From the NCBI GenBank assembly GCA_017427385.1, contig JAFRSW010000017.1, positions 1 to 64,000 of the forward strand: a stretch of 64,000 bases of DNA, in the 5' to 3' direction. Made by a program: the position numbers and the translations under genes. The notes beneath the pieces were generated by a model. That model had not been told where the DNA came from. It saw only the letters and a program-made list of their open reading frames with translations, and searched no databases. The stretch comes from Bacteroidales bacterium. Its GTDB lineage: Bacteria; Bacteroidota; Bacteroidia; Bacteroidales; UBA932. This document shows positions 24,582 through 32,213 of the stretch, one piece after another (the stretch's first letter is position 1; the number at the start of each line of letters is the position of its first letter).

Positions 24582-24609
24582 TGTCATTCCGAGTGAAACG
24601 AAGGAATCT
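24582..24609. repeat. REP-like dispersed repeat element
   Basis: A 28-base element begins TGTCATTCCGAG and ends GGAATCT, with ATTCC and GGAAT as inverted arms. It closely resembles a short imperfect palindrome that I recall as widely dispersed between genes in many bacterial genomes. Here it fills the whole spacer between the second and third hydrolase genes and ends two bases before the chosen start codon. Only one copy was noticed in this window. Confidence 0.55.
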
Positions 24610-24610
24610 T

Positions 24611-26116
24611 ATGAAGAAAACAATTATACCACTTTTCCTCCTGCTTCTGGCCTCCTGCGCCGGCCCTTCCCTCAAGTACGGCCAGACCGTCCGCATGGGC
24701 GAAGACGAGATGATGGACCGCATCCGCGGAGGATGGTTCGCGCAGACCATAGGCTGCACCTATGGCGGACCCACCGAATTCAAGTTCAAGGGCGGGCTCA
24801 TCCAGGATGAAGAACCCATCTTCTGGAGCGACAGCTACATCAGCGAGACCTTCGTGGAGGATCCCGGCCTGTACGACGACGTGTATATGGACCTGACCTT
24901 CCTGGAGGTGATGGCAGAACTGGGTATCGAGGCTCCGGCCTCCGAGTTCGCCGACCGTTTTGCGAACGCTCCCTACAAGCTCTGGCATGCCAACCAGGCC
25001 GCCCGCTACAACATCCTGAACGGCCGCGGCGCGCCTGAATCCGGCTACTGGAAATACAACCCGCACGCCGACGACATCGACTTCCAGATCGAGGCCGACT
25101 TCATCGGCATGCTCACTCCCGGACGCCCGAACGACGCAGCCGCGATTGCGGACCGCATCGGCCACATAATGAACTACGGCGACGGCTGGTACGGAGGCGT
25201 GTACGTGAGCGCCCTGTACTCTCTGGCCTATGTCTGCGACGATATCCCCACCCTGGTGCGCGAGGCCCTCAAGACTATTCCCGAGGGCACCAAGTTCCGC
25301 AATGCCATTGAGGATGTGATAAAATTCCACGCCAAATATCCGAACGACTGGAAGGCCTGCTGGTTCGAAGTGGACAAGCGCCACAGCTTTGATGTGGGCT
25401 GCCCCGAGGGCGTCTGGAACGGCTTCAACATCGACGCGGTCATCAACTCCGCCTACGTGGTGATAGGCCTGCTCTACGGCGAGGGGGATTTCGAGAAGAC
25501 GATGGAGATCTCCACCCGCTGCGGACAGGACTCCGACTGCAACCCCGCATCCGCCGCAGGCATTCTGGGCGTCATGCAGGGCTACAAGGCCATCCCGGAG
25601 AAATACCGCAGGGGGGCGGATGCCATCGCGGACCTGCCCTTCCCCTACACCACCCTCAGCCTCAACACGGCCTGCGAGGAGAACCTGCGGCTGATGAAAG
25701 AGACCGCCGGGTGCAACGTAGAGGATAAAGATTTCATCTTTACAACTGAAAAACCGGTGGCAGTGCGCTATGAGCAGTCGTTCGAAGGCATCGAACCGGT
25801 CGGAAAAGTCGTGCTCAAGAAACGCTTCTCCGACACGCTGACGCTTGAATTCGAAGGCAACTCGATCGTGGTGGAAGGCAGCGTGGTGAAGACGGGGCAC
25901 GATGACAGCGACTACCGTGCCCGCCTCCAGGCCTTCCTGGACGGAGAGCTGGTGGAAGAGTTTGTGATGCCGTACGACTACATCACGCGCAAGTACGAGG
26001 TCTTCTCGAAGTATTGCTTCGGAAGCGGCCGCCACACGTTGACGCTGAAGCTATTGAACCCTCACAAGAATTATGAGATTAACGCTCAAGAAATGGTGAT
26101 ATATGATGAAAAGTAG
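24611..26116 (+). CDS. Secreted ADP-ribosylglycohydrolase-fold lipoprotein (third of three)
   Basis: A close paralogue of the preceding gene: GGWFAQTIGCTYGGPTEF, DDVYMDLTFLEVM and CGQDSDCNPASAAGILGVM occur in the same order, followed by the same type of beta-rich C-terminal domain. I start it at the ATG at 24611 (MKKTIIPLF), which gives a clean lipoprotein signal with Cys16 (LLASC). An upstream in-frame start lies inside the REP-like element and would add charged residues before the signal peptide. The substrate may overlap with that of the second paralogue or be a different ribosyl compound; the sequence does not decide. Confidence 0.82.
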   Translation: MKKTIIPLFLLLLASCAGPSLKYGQTVRMGEDEMMDRIRGGWFAQTIGCTYGGPTEFKFKGGLIQDEEPIFWSDSYISETFVEDPGLYDDVYMDLTFLEVMAELGIEAPASEFADRFANAPYKLWHANQAARYNILNGRGAPESGYWKYNPHADDIDFQIEADFIGMLTPGRPNDAAAIADRIGHIMNYGDGWYGGVYVSALYSLAYVCDDIPTLVREALKTIPEGTKFRNAIEDVIKFHAKYPNDWKACWFEVDKRHSFDVGCPEGVWNGFNIDAVINSAYVVIGLLYGEGDFEKTMEISTRCGQDSDCNPASAAGILGVMQGYKAIPEKYRRGADAIADLPFPYTTLSLNTACEENLRLMKETAGCNVEDKDFIFTTEKPVAVRYEQSFEGIEPVGKVVLKKRFSDTLTLEFEGNSIVVEGSVVKTGHDDSDYRARLQAFLDGELVEEFVMPYDYITRKYEVFSKYCFGSGRHTLTLKLLNPHKNYEINAQEMVIYDEK

Positions 26117-27614
26117 ATTAGGCCTGTTTTTTCTCGCCGTACTGCTCAGCACTTGCGCATGCGGCAACAAGGAGCACGATCTTCCTCCCGTAGACCCTGT
26201 GCCATTCACCCGCTATAATTCAGGCCTCAGTATTTCCAGCACTCTTCTCAACAGGGAGGTCAAATATGATATTCTCCTTCCTGAAGGGTATGATACGGAC
26301 ACGGATAAACGTTACCCGGTGATGTACTGTTTTCACGGATATGGTGATAACAACACATCATGGAACGGCAAATACATGGCTTGCGAGCCAAAGATTAAGA
26401 ATCTGGAAAAACAAGGGCTGGAACCAATAATCTATGTTTTCCCTAATGGATGGAACACCTACTGGGTAGATAGGTTCAATGGTAAATACCCCTATATGTC
26501 CATGCTGGTTCAGGAATTTATTCCATTCATCGATAAGACATACCGCACGATTGCCGACAGGGAGCACAGAGGCACCATTGGTTATTCGATGGGTGGCTTC
26601 GGTGCCATGGTGATAGCTATGAAGCATCCCGAACTGTTTTCCATGAGCGCGCCATTGAGTATGTCTTTCCGCACGGACGAGCAGTATATGGCCGAGTCGC
26701 AGAGCGGATGGGATAATCAGTGGGGTGGTGTTTTCGGTGGTGTCGGTCAAAGCGGAGAAGGAAGACTAACCGATTATTACAAAGAGCATTGTCCCTTGCA
26801 CCAGTTTACCGCAGAAAACAAAGACAAATACTCATCAGTTCACTGGTTTCTTACCTGCGGTGACAATGAAGAGCAGCTTCTCATAGCCAATGATGATCTC
26901 CACGTGATGATGAGAGACAATGGCTACGAACACGAATACAGGGTAGGCGACGGTGGACATTCCACTTCCTATTGGAAAGCCGCTCTGGATGAGATCCTTC
27001 CTTATTTTTCGGCTCTTATGGCCGGCGAAACCTCCTGGCAGAAGACATACAAAACCCCTGACCTATCGAACAGTATTACTCTGAATGAAGATGGAGTATT
27101 CACTTCAACTGGATATATCAGTGTTGGAAAGGCGGAAGGAACAGCCCTTTATGTCGTTCATCATGGCTTGGACGCCGGAACCATAAAGGACATCTTTTCC
27201 ATACTTCAACGCGGAATCTCCACGAAAAAATTCGTCCTTCTTCCCTGTGACCTTGAAAAGAAAAACCTGAACGAGTGGATATCCTTTTATAAGGACATCT
27301 ACCCTTCCACCGCGATGCAGGCTCTTGCCATCGGCAAGGCAGGTACAGCAGTTTTCAAGGCAAAATCCCTCTTTTCCGCCCTATATTTCGAAAATGCGGA
27401 AATCAATGAAAATATTACCGTAGATACCGAAAGGTTCTGGTACATCGGCCAAACTGATGAAGGAAGCAATTATACGTCGGCAAATGCACTCTATAAAGCC
27501 TGCAAACTCGGAAAAGCCACATTCGAATACCGCTGCCGTAACCGTATTGATGACTCCCGCACAGACCTGCTCATTGGTATTGAATACATGAAATCTGTTT
27601 TACACAATTTATAA
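26103..27614 (+). CDS. Secreted esterase-D-type alpha/beta hydrolase with a degenerate second domain
   Basis: The 503-residue protein has a lipoprotein-like signal (Cys18 and Cys20 region). The first domain is a PF00756-type esterase (feruloyl or acetyl esterases and relatives): oxyanion segment CFHGYGDN, nucleophile Ser162 in GYSMGGFGAM, acid in CGDNEEQ near 252, and His286 in DGGHST. The last ~170 residues resemble a second, decayed copy: LYVVHHGLDAG, then AIGKAGTAVFKAKSLFSALY where the serine is replaced, and IGQTDEG, with no catalytic histidine. It overlaps the previous gene by 14 bases. It looks more AT-rich than the genes before it, so it may have been acquired separately. Substrate unknown. 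Confidence 0.8.
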   Translation: MMKSRLGLFFLAVLLSTCACGNKEHDLPPVDPVPFTRYNSGLSISSTLLNREVKYDILLPEGYDTDTDKRYPVMYCFHGYGDNNTSWNGKYMACEPKIKNLEKQGLEPIIYVFPNGWNTYWVDRFNGKYPYMSMLVQEFIPFIDKTYRTIADREHRGTIGYSMGGFGAMVIAMKHPELFSMSAPLSMSFRTDEQYMAESQSGWDNQWGGVFGGVGQSGEGRLTDYYKEHCPLHQFTAENKDKYSSVHWFLTCGDNEEQLLIANDDLHVMMRDNGYEHEYRVGDGGHSTSYWKAALDEILPYFSALMAGETSWQKTYKTPDLSNSITLNEDGVFTSTGYISVGKAEGTALYVVHHGLDAGTIKDIFSILQRGISTKKFVLLPCDLEKKNLNEWISFYKDIYPSTAMQALAIGKAGTAVFKAKSLFSALYFENAEINENITVDTERFWYIGQTDEGSNYTSANALYKACKLGKATFEYRCRNRIDDSRTDLLIGIEYMKSVLHNL

Positions 27615-27644
27615 TTTATTAACCTTTTTAATCAACAAATCATT

Positions 27645-28397
27645 ATGAAAAAAGTTTTTTATGCTTTCGCACTCCTCGCAGTTGTAGCAACTGCATTCAC
27701 TGGATGCAAGAAGGACGATGACAACAAAGAAGACAAAGTTGTCAAGCGCATGACTCACTTCATTGTCTATTGGGATGGTGTCGCCGATGATACCAAATGC
27801 GACGATTTCACCATCACTTACAATGCTGATGGCAAGATCGCAGCCGTTACCCGTCCGGACCGTAGCTGGACCTTCACCTATGAAGGCAAGAAGATTACCG
27901 CAGCTTATGTAAAGGAAGGTGAAGCAAAGGATCCCTATGTGTTCACACTTGGCGACAACGGTTACGTTTCCACCTATACCGACACTTGGGGAGATGTTCG
28001 CAACTGCAAATATGACAAGGATGGTCACCTTACTCAGGTCGACAAGGCTGGAGAAGTTAAGTCCAATCTTGTTTGGGAGAACGGTAACCTCGTGAAGTTC
28101 TCACGTTTTGAGAATGGTGCCGAAGAGTATAAGATTCAGTCCTTCAAGGAAGATAAGAACCTTGGTAACGTTTTCCCCGATTGCGACGACAAGGCAGGTA
28201 TTGACCGCTGGATGTTTGAGGTCGGACTCTTTGGCAAGGCTTCTGTTAATCTTTTGGACGAAGCCCAGTGGGAGAACTCCGACAAGTCTGCAACCCAGGC
28301 TTATGAGAAGGACGCTGAAGGCTTTGTAACCAAGGTTGACAAGGTCTACAACGAAAAGCACGAATTTGTTGGATACAAGTGGGAAGATGTGAAGTAA
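27645..28397 (+). CDS. Small secreted lipoprotein with YD-like repeats, function unknown
   Basis: The 250-residue protein has a lipoprotein signal (Cys21 in AFTGC) followed by a Lys/Asp-rich tether (KKDDDNKED). The body repeats short beta-hairpin units such as TITYNADGKIAAVTR, CKYDKDGHLTQVDK and QAYEKDAEGFVTKVDK, similar to YD/RHS-like or DUF4595-type lipoproteins of Bacteroidetes. No catalytic motif is seen. It lies 30 bases after the esterase, shares its lower GC content, and ends at a strong hairpin terminator, so it is probably the last gene of the ribose-type operon. Confidence 0.7.
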   Translation: MKKVFYAFALLAVVATAFTGCKKDDDNKEDKVVKRMTHFIVYWDGVADDTKCDDFTITYNADGKIAAVTRPDRSWTFTYEGKKITAAYVKEGEAKDPYVFTLGDNGYVSTYTDTWGDVRNCKYDKDGHLTQVDKAGEVKSNLVWENGNLVKFSRFENGAEEYKIQSFKEDKNLGNVFPDCDDKAGIDRWMFEVGLFGKASVNLLDEAQWENSDKSATQAYEKDAEGFVTKVDKVYNEKHEFVGYKWEDVK

Positions 28398-28413
28398 TTC
28401 TTCTTCCTATATA

Positions 28414-28448
28414 AAAAAGAAGGCTGCCCGTCCGGCAGCCTTCTTTTT
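28414..28448. terminator. Bidirectional hairpin terminator
   Basis: AAAAAGAAGGCTGCC (28414-28428) pairs with GGCAGCCTTCTTTTT (28434-28448) around a five-base loop. The A run on one side and T run on the other make it work for both the plus-strand lipoprotein operon and the convergent minus-strand rhaA. Confidence 0.9.
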
Positions 28449-28450
28449 GT

Positions 28451-29701
28451 TTAGCGCTTCGAGGTAACTTCTCGCTCGTATTTCTCGATGGCCGGGATGA
28501 ATTCCTCGCCGACGGGAACTCCGTTCTTGAAGTTGAAGTAATCGAACACTGCGCCGAAAGGCAGGGTCTTGGCCTCCTCGAGGAGGGCGAGCTTCTGGAA
28601 TCCCTTGCCCTCGGCCTCGTATTCGCGAAGTTTTGCGAGGGGCTCGAGCAGGGCGCTGAGGATGCACTTCTGCGTGGCACGGGTGCCGATGATGTAGGCG
28701 CCGATGCGGTTGATGGAAGCATCGAAGTAGTCGAGGCCGACGTGTGCGCGGTGCAGACCGTCTGCACGGACGAGCTCCTTGAAGAAGTCCAGGGTCATGT
28801 CGTTCATGATAGTCACGTGGTCGGAATCCCAGCGGACAGGACGGCTGACGTGGAGCATCAGTTCAGGAACATAGAGCAGCAGGGAGCTGACCTTGTCCGC
28901 CACGTTCTCGGTAGGCTCGTAATGGCCGGTATCGAGGGTATAGATGACCTTGCGGGATGCGCAGTAGCCTTCGAAGAAGTCCATCGAACCGACGGTGTAG
29001 CTCTCCAGGCCGATGCCGAAGAGTTTCGCCTCAACGCAGCTCTTCATGCCGGGCATATCCTCCTTCAGGATGGTATCGAGGGAATCAGCAAGTATCTCGC
29101 GGTACTTCTTGCGGTTCACGGTGTAATCCTTCTGCCCGTCATGCACCCAGATGTTCATGATGCAGGGGTCGTTCTGGGCCTTGCCCATAGCGTCCGCGAT
29201 CTTGCGGCAGCGTATGGTATGGTCGATCCAGAAATCGCGGATTGCCTTGTCGGGGTTGGCAAGCGAAAGGTCTCCGCTCTTGGGATGGCCGAAGGAAGTG
29301 GAGTTGAAGTCCAGCTTGAAGTTGTTGGCCTTTGCCCAGTCGATCCAGCTTTGGAAGTGCTCTACGCCGACTTCGTTACGGTCCACGAATTTGCCGCCGA
29401 AGTCTCCGTAAATCTCGTGGAGGTTCACGCGGTGGTTGCCGGCGAGCAGGGTCTTCACGAACTCGAGGTCTGCACGCACCTCATCGATGTTGCGGGCGCG
29501 GCCGGGATAGTTACCGGTGGTCTGGATGCCTCCGGAGAGGCCGGCATTGCTTTCGAAACCCATGACATCATCGGTCTGCCAGCAATGCAGGGAGATCTGC
29601 TGTTTCTCTAGTTCGGCGACAGCCTTGTCGGTATCTACACCGAGGGCGGCATAGCGCTCTTTCGCATAAGCGTAGGCGCTCAGGATGTTTGCTTCTTTCA
29701 T
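28451..29701 (-). CDS. rhaA: L-rhamnose isomerase
   Basis: Converts L-rhamnose to L-rhamnulose in the cytoplasm. The 416-residue protein matches the RhaA family: LHCWQTDDVMGFE and GGIQTTGNYPGRARN near the N-terminus, LDFNSTSFGHPKSGDLSLAN, the metal-site segments IWVHDGQKD and LESYTVGSMDF, and DTGHYEPTENVADK with WDSDHVTI. The length is typical. It is three bases after rhaB on the same strand and ends at the shared terminator. The family is called rhaI in Bacteroides. Confidence 0.96.
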   Translation of the reverse strand: MKEANILSAYAYAKERYAALGVDTDKAVAELEKQQISLHCWQTDDVMGFESNAGLSGGIQTTGNYPGRARNIDEVRADLEFVKTLLAGNHRVNLHEIYGDFGGKFVDRNEVGVEHFQSWIDWAKANNFKLDFNSTSFGHPKSGDLSLANPDKAIRDFWIDHTIRCRKIADAMGKAQNDPCIMNIWVHDGQKDYTVNRKKYREILADSLDTILKEDMPGMKSCVEAKLFGIGLESYTVGSMDFFEGYCASRKVIYTLDTGHYEPTENVADKVSSLLLYVPELMLHVSRPVRWDSDHVTIMNDMTLDFFKELVRADGLHRAHVGLDYFDASINRIGAYIIGTRATQKCILSALLEPLAKLREYEAEGKGFQKLALLEEAKTLPFGAVFDYFNFKNGVPVGEEFIPAIEKYEREVTSKR

Positions 29702-29704
29702 ATA

Positions 29705-31120
29705 TTAAAATGTTTTGACTTTGAATTCTCTGGATATTATCTCACGCATGGCCCAGCGGTCCCGGACTATGCCTGCGGCCTTGGCCTGCATCATCAGGTT
29801 ACCGATCGCGGTTGCCTCTGTGGGGCCTGCCACGACCTTTACGCCGGTGGCTTGAGCGGTGAGTCGGCTCATAGTGTCGTTGGCCGATCCACCTCCGATT
29901 ACGTGCAATGTATCGATGGTGAAGGATGCCTGCGCACGCAAGATTTCCAGCACCTCGTGGTACTTGGCGGCGAGGCTGCAGTAGATGCAGCGTATCATTT
30001 CGGCATCGTTCTCCGGCACGGGCTCTCCGGCCTTCTGCAGCAGGGCGTTGATGGCCTTGGGCATGTCGGAGGGGTTCGCGAGGGAAGGATCGTCCGGATC
30101 GATTATGCCCTTGAAGCCAGCCGCAGCGTTCGCCATGGCCTCGATTTCGGGATAGGTGTAGGTGCGGCCTTCCTTTGCCCAGGCCTTGCGGCTCTGCTCG
30201 AGCAGCCACATGCCGGTGATGTTCTTTAGGAATCGCGTAGTGCCCTCGATTCCACCTTCGTTGGTAAAGTTCAGGCGGCAGGTTTCATCCGAGATGAGGG
30301 GACGGGGCGATTCTATTCCCATCAGGCTCCAAGTGCCGCTGCTAAGGTATGCAAAGTGGGGATTTGAGGCAGGCACGGCCGCGATTGCAGAGGCGGTGTC
30401 GTGACCTGCTACGGCAATCACGGGCACCTGTCCGATGCCGGTCTCGTCCGCTATCTCCTTCTTCAAAACTCCAACTTTTGTTCCCGGCTGCACTATCTCT
30501 GGCAGGATATTCGGGTTGATGCCCAATCTTTGAAGGAAGGGCTTCTCGAACTGACGGGTGTTCTGGTTCATCATGCCGGAGGTTGAGGCGTCGGTATACT
30601 CACATACCATCTTGCCCGTGAGCAGGTAGGACAGCAGGTCCGGCATAAACAGGATCTTGTCCGCCTTGAGCAGGGGTTCGTAACCGGCCTTCTTCTGCGC
30701 ATAGAGCTGGAAGATGGTATTGAAATTCATGATTTGTATGCCGGTGACGCCGTAGAGCTCGTCGCGCGGGATGATTCCGAACACCTCTTCTGGGATGCCC
30801 TCGGTATAAGGATCCCTATAGGCCCTGGGCCACTCCAGAAGCTTTCCGTCGGCTCCTATGGCTCCAAAATCAACCCCCCAGGTATCTATACCTATGGATT
30901 CTATCTTGTAGCCAAGTTCTGCAGCACGCTTGAGGCCGGCCTTCAGATGGCCGAAGAGTTCGTCTGTGTTCCAATGGAAACGCCCGCACTTTTCCTGGGC
31001 CCCGTTGGGGAAGCGATGGATCTCTTCCATCGAGAATTTACCGTCCTCGAAACCGCCCACGATGGCGCGTCCGCTGGTGGCGCCAAGGTCGAAAGCGAGA
31101 AATTTGTGATCTGTGTTCAT
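29705..31120 (-). CDS. rhaB: Rhamnulokinase
   Basis: A FGGY-family kinase that phosphorylates L-rhamnulose. The 471-residue protein has the N-terminal phosphate motif DLGATSGRAIVG, SIGIDTWGVDFG, the second ATP-site motif AGHDTASAIAAVP, and the adenosine-binding LHVIGGGSANDTMSR near the C-terminus. It is the first gene of the rhaBA operon and starts about 20 bases downstream of a TAACTTTG box on the minus strand. The aldolase and permease genes usually found with it are not adjacent here. Confidence 0.96.
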   Translation of the reverse strand: MNTDHKFLAFDLGATSGRAIVGGFEDGKFSMEEIHRFPNGAQEKCGRFHWNTDELFGHLKAGLKRAAELGYKIESIGIDTWGVDFGAIGADGKLLEWPRAYRDPYTEGIPEEVFGIIPRDELYGVTGIQIMNFNTIFQLYAQKKAGYEPLLKADKILFMPDLLSYLLTGKMVCEYTDASTSGMMNQNTRQFEKPFLQRLGINPNILPEIVQPGTKVGVLKKEIADETGIGQVPVIAVAGHDTASAIAAVPASNPHFAYLSSGTWSLMGIESPRPLISDETCRLNFTNEGGIEGTTRFLKNITGMWLLEQSRKAWAKEGRTYTYPEIEAMANAAAGFKGIIDPDDPSLANPSDMPKAINALLQKAGEPVPENDAEMIRCIYCSLAAKYHEVLEILRAQASFTIDTLHVIGGGSANDTMSRLTAQATGVKVVAGPTEATAIGNLMMQAKAAGIVRDRWAMREIISREFKVKTF

Positions 31121-31142
31121 AGTTGGTTAATTATGCAGTTTT

Positions 31143-31150
31143 CAAAGTTA
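31143..31150 (-). promoter_or_regulatory. -7 promoter box TAACTTTG for rhaBA
   Basis: The minus strand reads TAACTTTG, an exact TAnnTTTG match, about 22 bases before the rhaB start. A second identical box in the opposite direction lies at 31170, so the two promoters are back to back. Confidence 0.6.
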
Positions 31151-31169
31151 TCTATTCCAAATTGTTTTA

Positions 31170-31177
31170 TAACTTTG
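31170..31177 (+). promoter_or_regulatory. -7 promoter box TAACTTTG for the AraC-family regulator
   Basis: An exact TAnnTTTG match lies 25 bases before the ATG at 31203. It mirrors the box of the divergent rhaBA promoter. An AraC-type site between them is expected, but no clear repeat was seen by eye. Confidence 0.6.
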
Positions 31178-31202
31178 CAGTGCGACCACAAAACTTTGAG
31201 AA

Positions 31203-32099
31203 ATGACCTCTATTCATTTGAAATATCTCGCCGTTAATCCTTTCGATCTGGAATGGGGTCTTGCAGTTAATTCCGTCGGAAGGCAGGAAATCGCCGAACA
31301 CAGTTCATATCCCCCTGCCAACCATCCTACACGCTATCTCTTCTCCCCGGAGAGGGGCCGCGTGCTGAACGAATACCAGCTGCTTTACATCACATCCGGA
31401 CGCGGAAGCTTCTCCTGTGACACTCTGGGGCGGGAGCGCAAGATTAGCGTCTCTGCCGGAACGGTCATCATGCTGTTCCCCGGCGAATGGCACAATTACA
31501 GGCCGGATCCTGAGACAGGATGGACGGAATACTGGATAGGTTTCAAGGGCACCCAGGCAGACACTATGGTGGAGAAGGGTTTTTTCAGCAAGAACAGGCC
31601 GGTGATGAAGGTATCTTTCCACGACGACATCGCCGACTGCTATACCAAGGCCATCAATATCGCTGAAAGCCAGAAATCAGGCTTCCAGCAGGCCCTGTCG
31701 GGGATTGTATGTTCGCTGCTGGGTATGGTTTATTACTACAACAAGAACGAGACCTTCATGGAGTCGAACACCGACCGCATGATAGCCCGCGCCAAAATGA
31801 TCGTCGCCGAGCAGTTGTTCTCCATTGATCCCAAATCGCTGGCCGACCAGCTCTTCGTGAGTTACTCATCTTTCCGCCGGACCTTCAAGGAATACACCGG
31901 ATTCTCCCCGGCAAAGTACATTCTGAACGTGAAGATCAACCAAGCGAAGGAACTCCTCACCAATTCTCCTTCCGAAATAAAGGAAATCGCCTTCAACCTC
32001 GGATTCGAGAACACCGACTACTTTTTCACTGTCTTCCGCCGCCTCACCGGCCAGACCCCTCTGGCGTATCGCGCCGAAACACAGGGAAGGAAGTTGTAG
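31203..32099 (+). CDS. AraC-family transcriptional regulator, probable rhamnose regulator
   Basis: The 298-residue protein has an N-terminal cupin-like ligand domain (YLFSPERGRVLNEYQLLYIT and VIMLFPGEWHNYRPDP) and a C-terminal AraC DNA-binding domain with two helix-turn-helix units (KSLADQLFVSYSSFRRTFKE and IKEIAFNLGFENTDYFFTVF). It is divergent from rhaBA, and in Bacteroides the rhamnose regulator RhaR is also of the AraC family, so control of rhaBA is likely. Its stop codon overlaps the 3' end of a convergent tRNA-Arg gene. Confidence 0.9.
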   Translation: MTSIHLKYLAVNPFDLEWGLAVNSVGRQEIAEHSSYPPANHPTRYLFSPERGRVLNEYQLLYITSGRGSFSCDTLGRERKISVSAGTVIMLFPGEWHNYRPDPETGWTEYWIGFKGTQADTMVEKGFFSKNRPVMKVSFHDDIADCYTKAINIAESQKSGFQQALSGIVCSLLGMVYYYNKNETFMESNTDRMIARAKMIVAEQLFSIDPKSLADQLFVSYSSFRRTFKEYTGFSPAKYILNVKINQAKELLTNSPSEIKEIAFNLGFENTDYFFTVFRRLTGQTPLAYRAETQGRKL

Positions 32100-32170
32100 T
32101 CCCTGTGAGATTCGAACTCACGACTTACGGTTTAGAAGACCGTTACTCTATCCAACTGAGTTAAGGGACC
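32097..32170 (-). tRNA. tRNA-Arg (anticodon TCT)
   Basis: On the minus strand the acceptor stem is GGTCCCT with AGGGACT (one G-T pair at the end) and discriminator A. The D arm is ACTC/GAGT. The anticodon stem ACGGT/ACCGT closes the loop CTTCTAA, giving anticodon TCT. The T arm is GTGAG TTCGAAT CTCAC. The 3' CCA is not encoded. The last three bases overlap the TAG stop of the AraC-type gene on the other strand. Confidence 0.93.
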
Positions 32171-32176
32171 AGACTG

Positions 32177-32192
32177 GGCCGGAAATCCGGCC
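32177..32192 (-). other. Hairpin in the 5' leader of tRNA-Arg
   Basis: GGCCGGA and TCCGGCC form a compact stem between the promoter box at 32206 and the tRNA 5' end. It has no T run in the direction of tRNA transcription, so it is more likely a structure of the precursor than a terminator. Confidence 0.4.
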
Positions 32193-32205
32193 GCAAAAAA
32201 GTGCG

Positions 32206-32213
32206 CAAATATA
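32206..32213 (-). promoter_or_regulatory. -7 promoter box TATATTTG for tRNA-Arg
   Basis: The minus strand reads TATATTTG directly after the stop codon of the upstream membrane-protein gene and about 36 bases before the tRNA. This suggests that the tRNA has its own promoter. Confidence 0.6.

Noticed and set aside
24593..24610. Upstream start of the third hydrolase gene
   Set aside because: It would begin inside the REP-like element and put charged residues ahead of a normal lipoprotein signal.
32201..32210. Possible further LacI-type operator (GTGCGCAAAT)
   Set aside because: It is only a half match, stands alone without the 11-base partner, and lies at a tRNA promoter with no link to the ribose genes.
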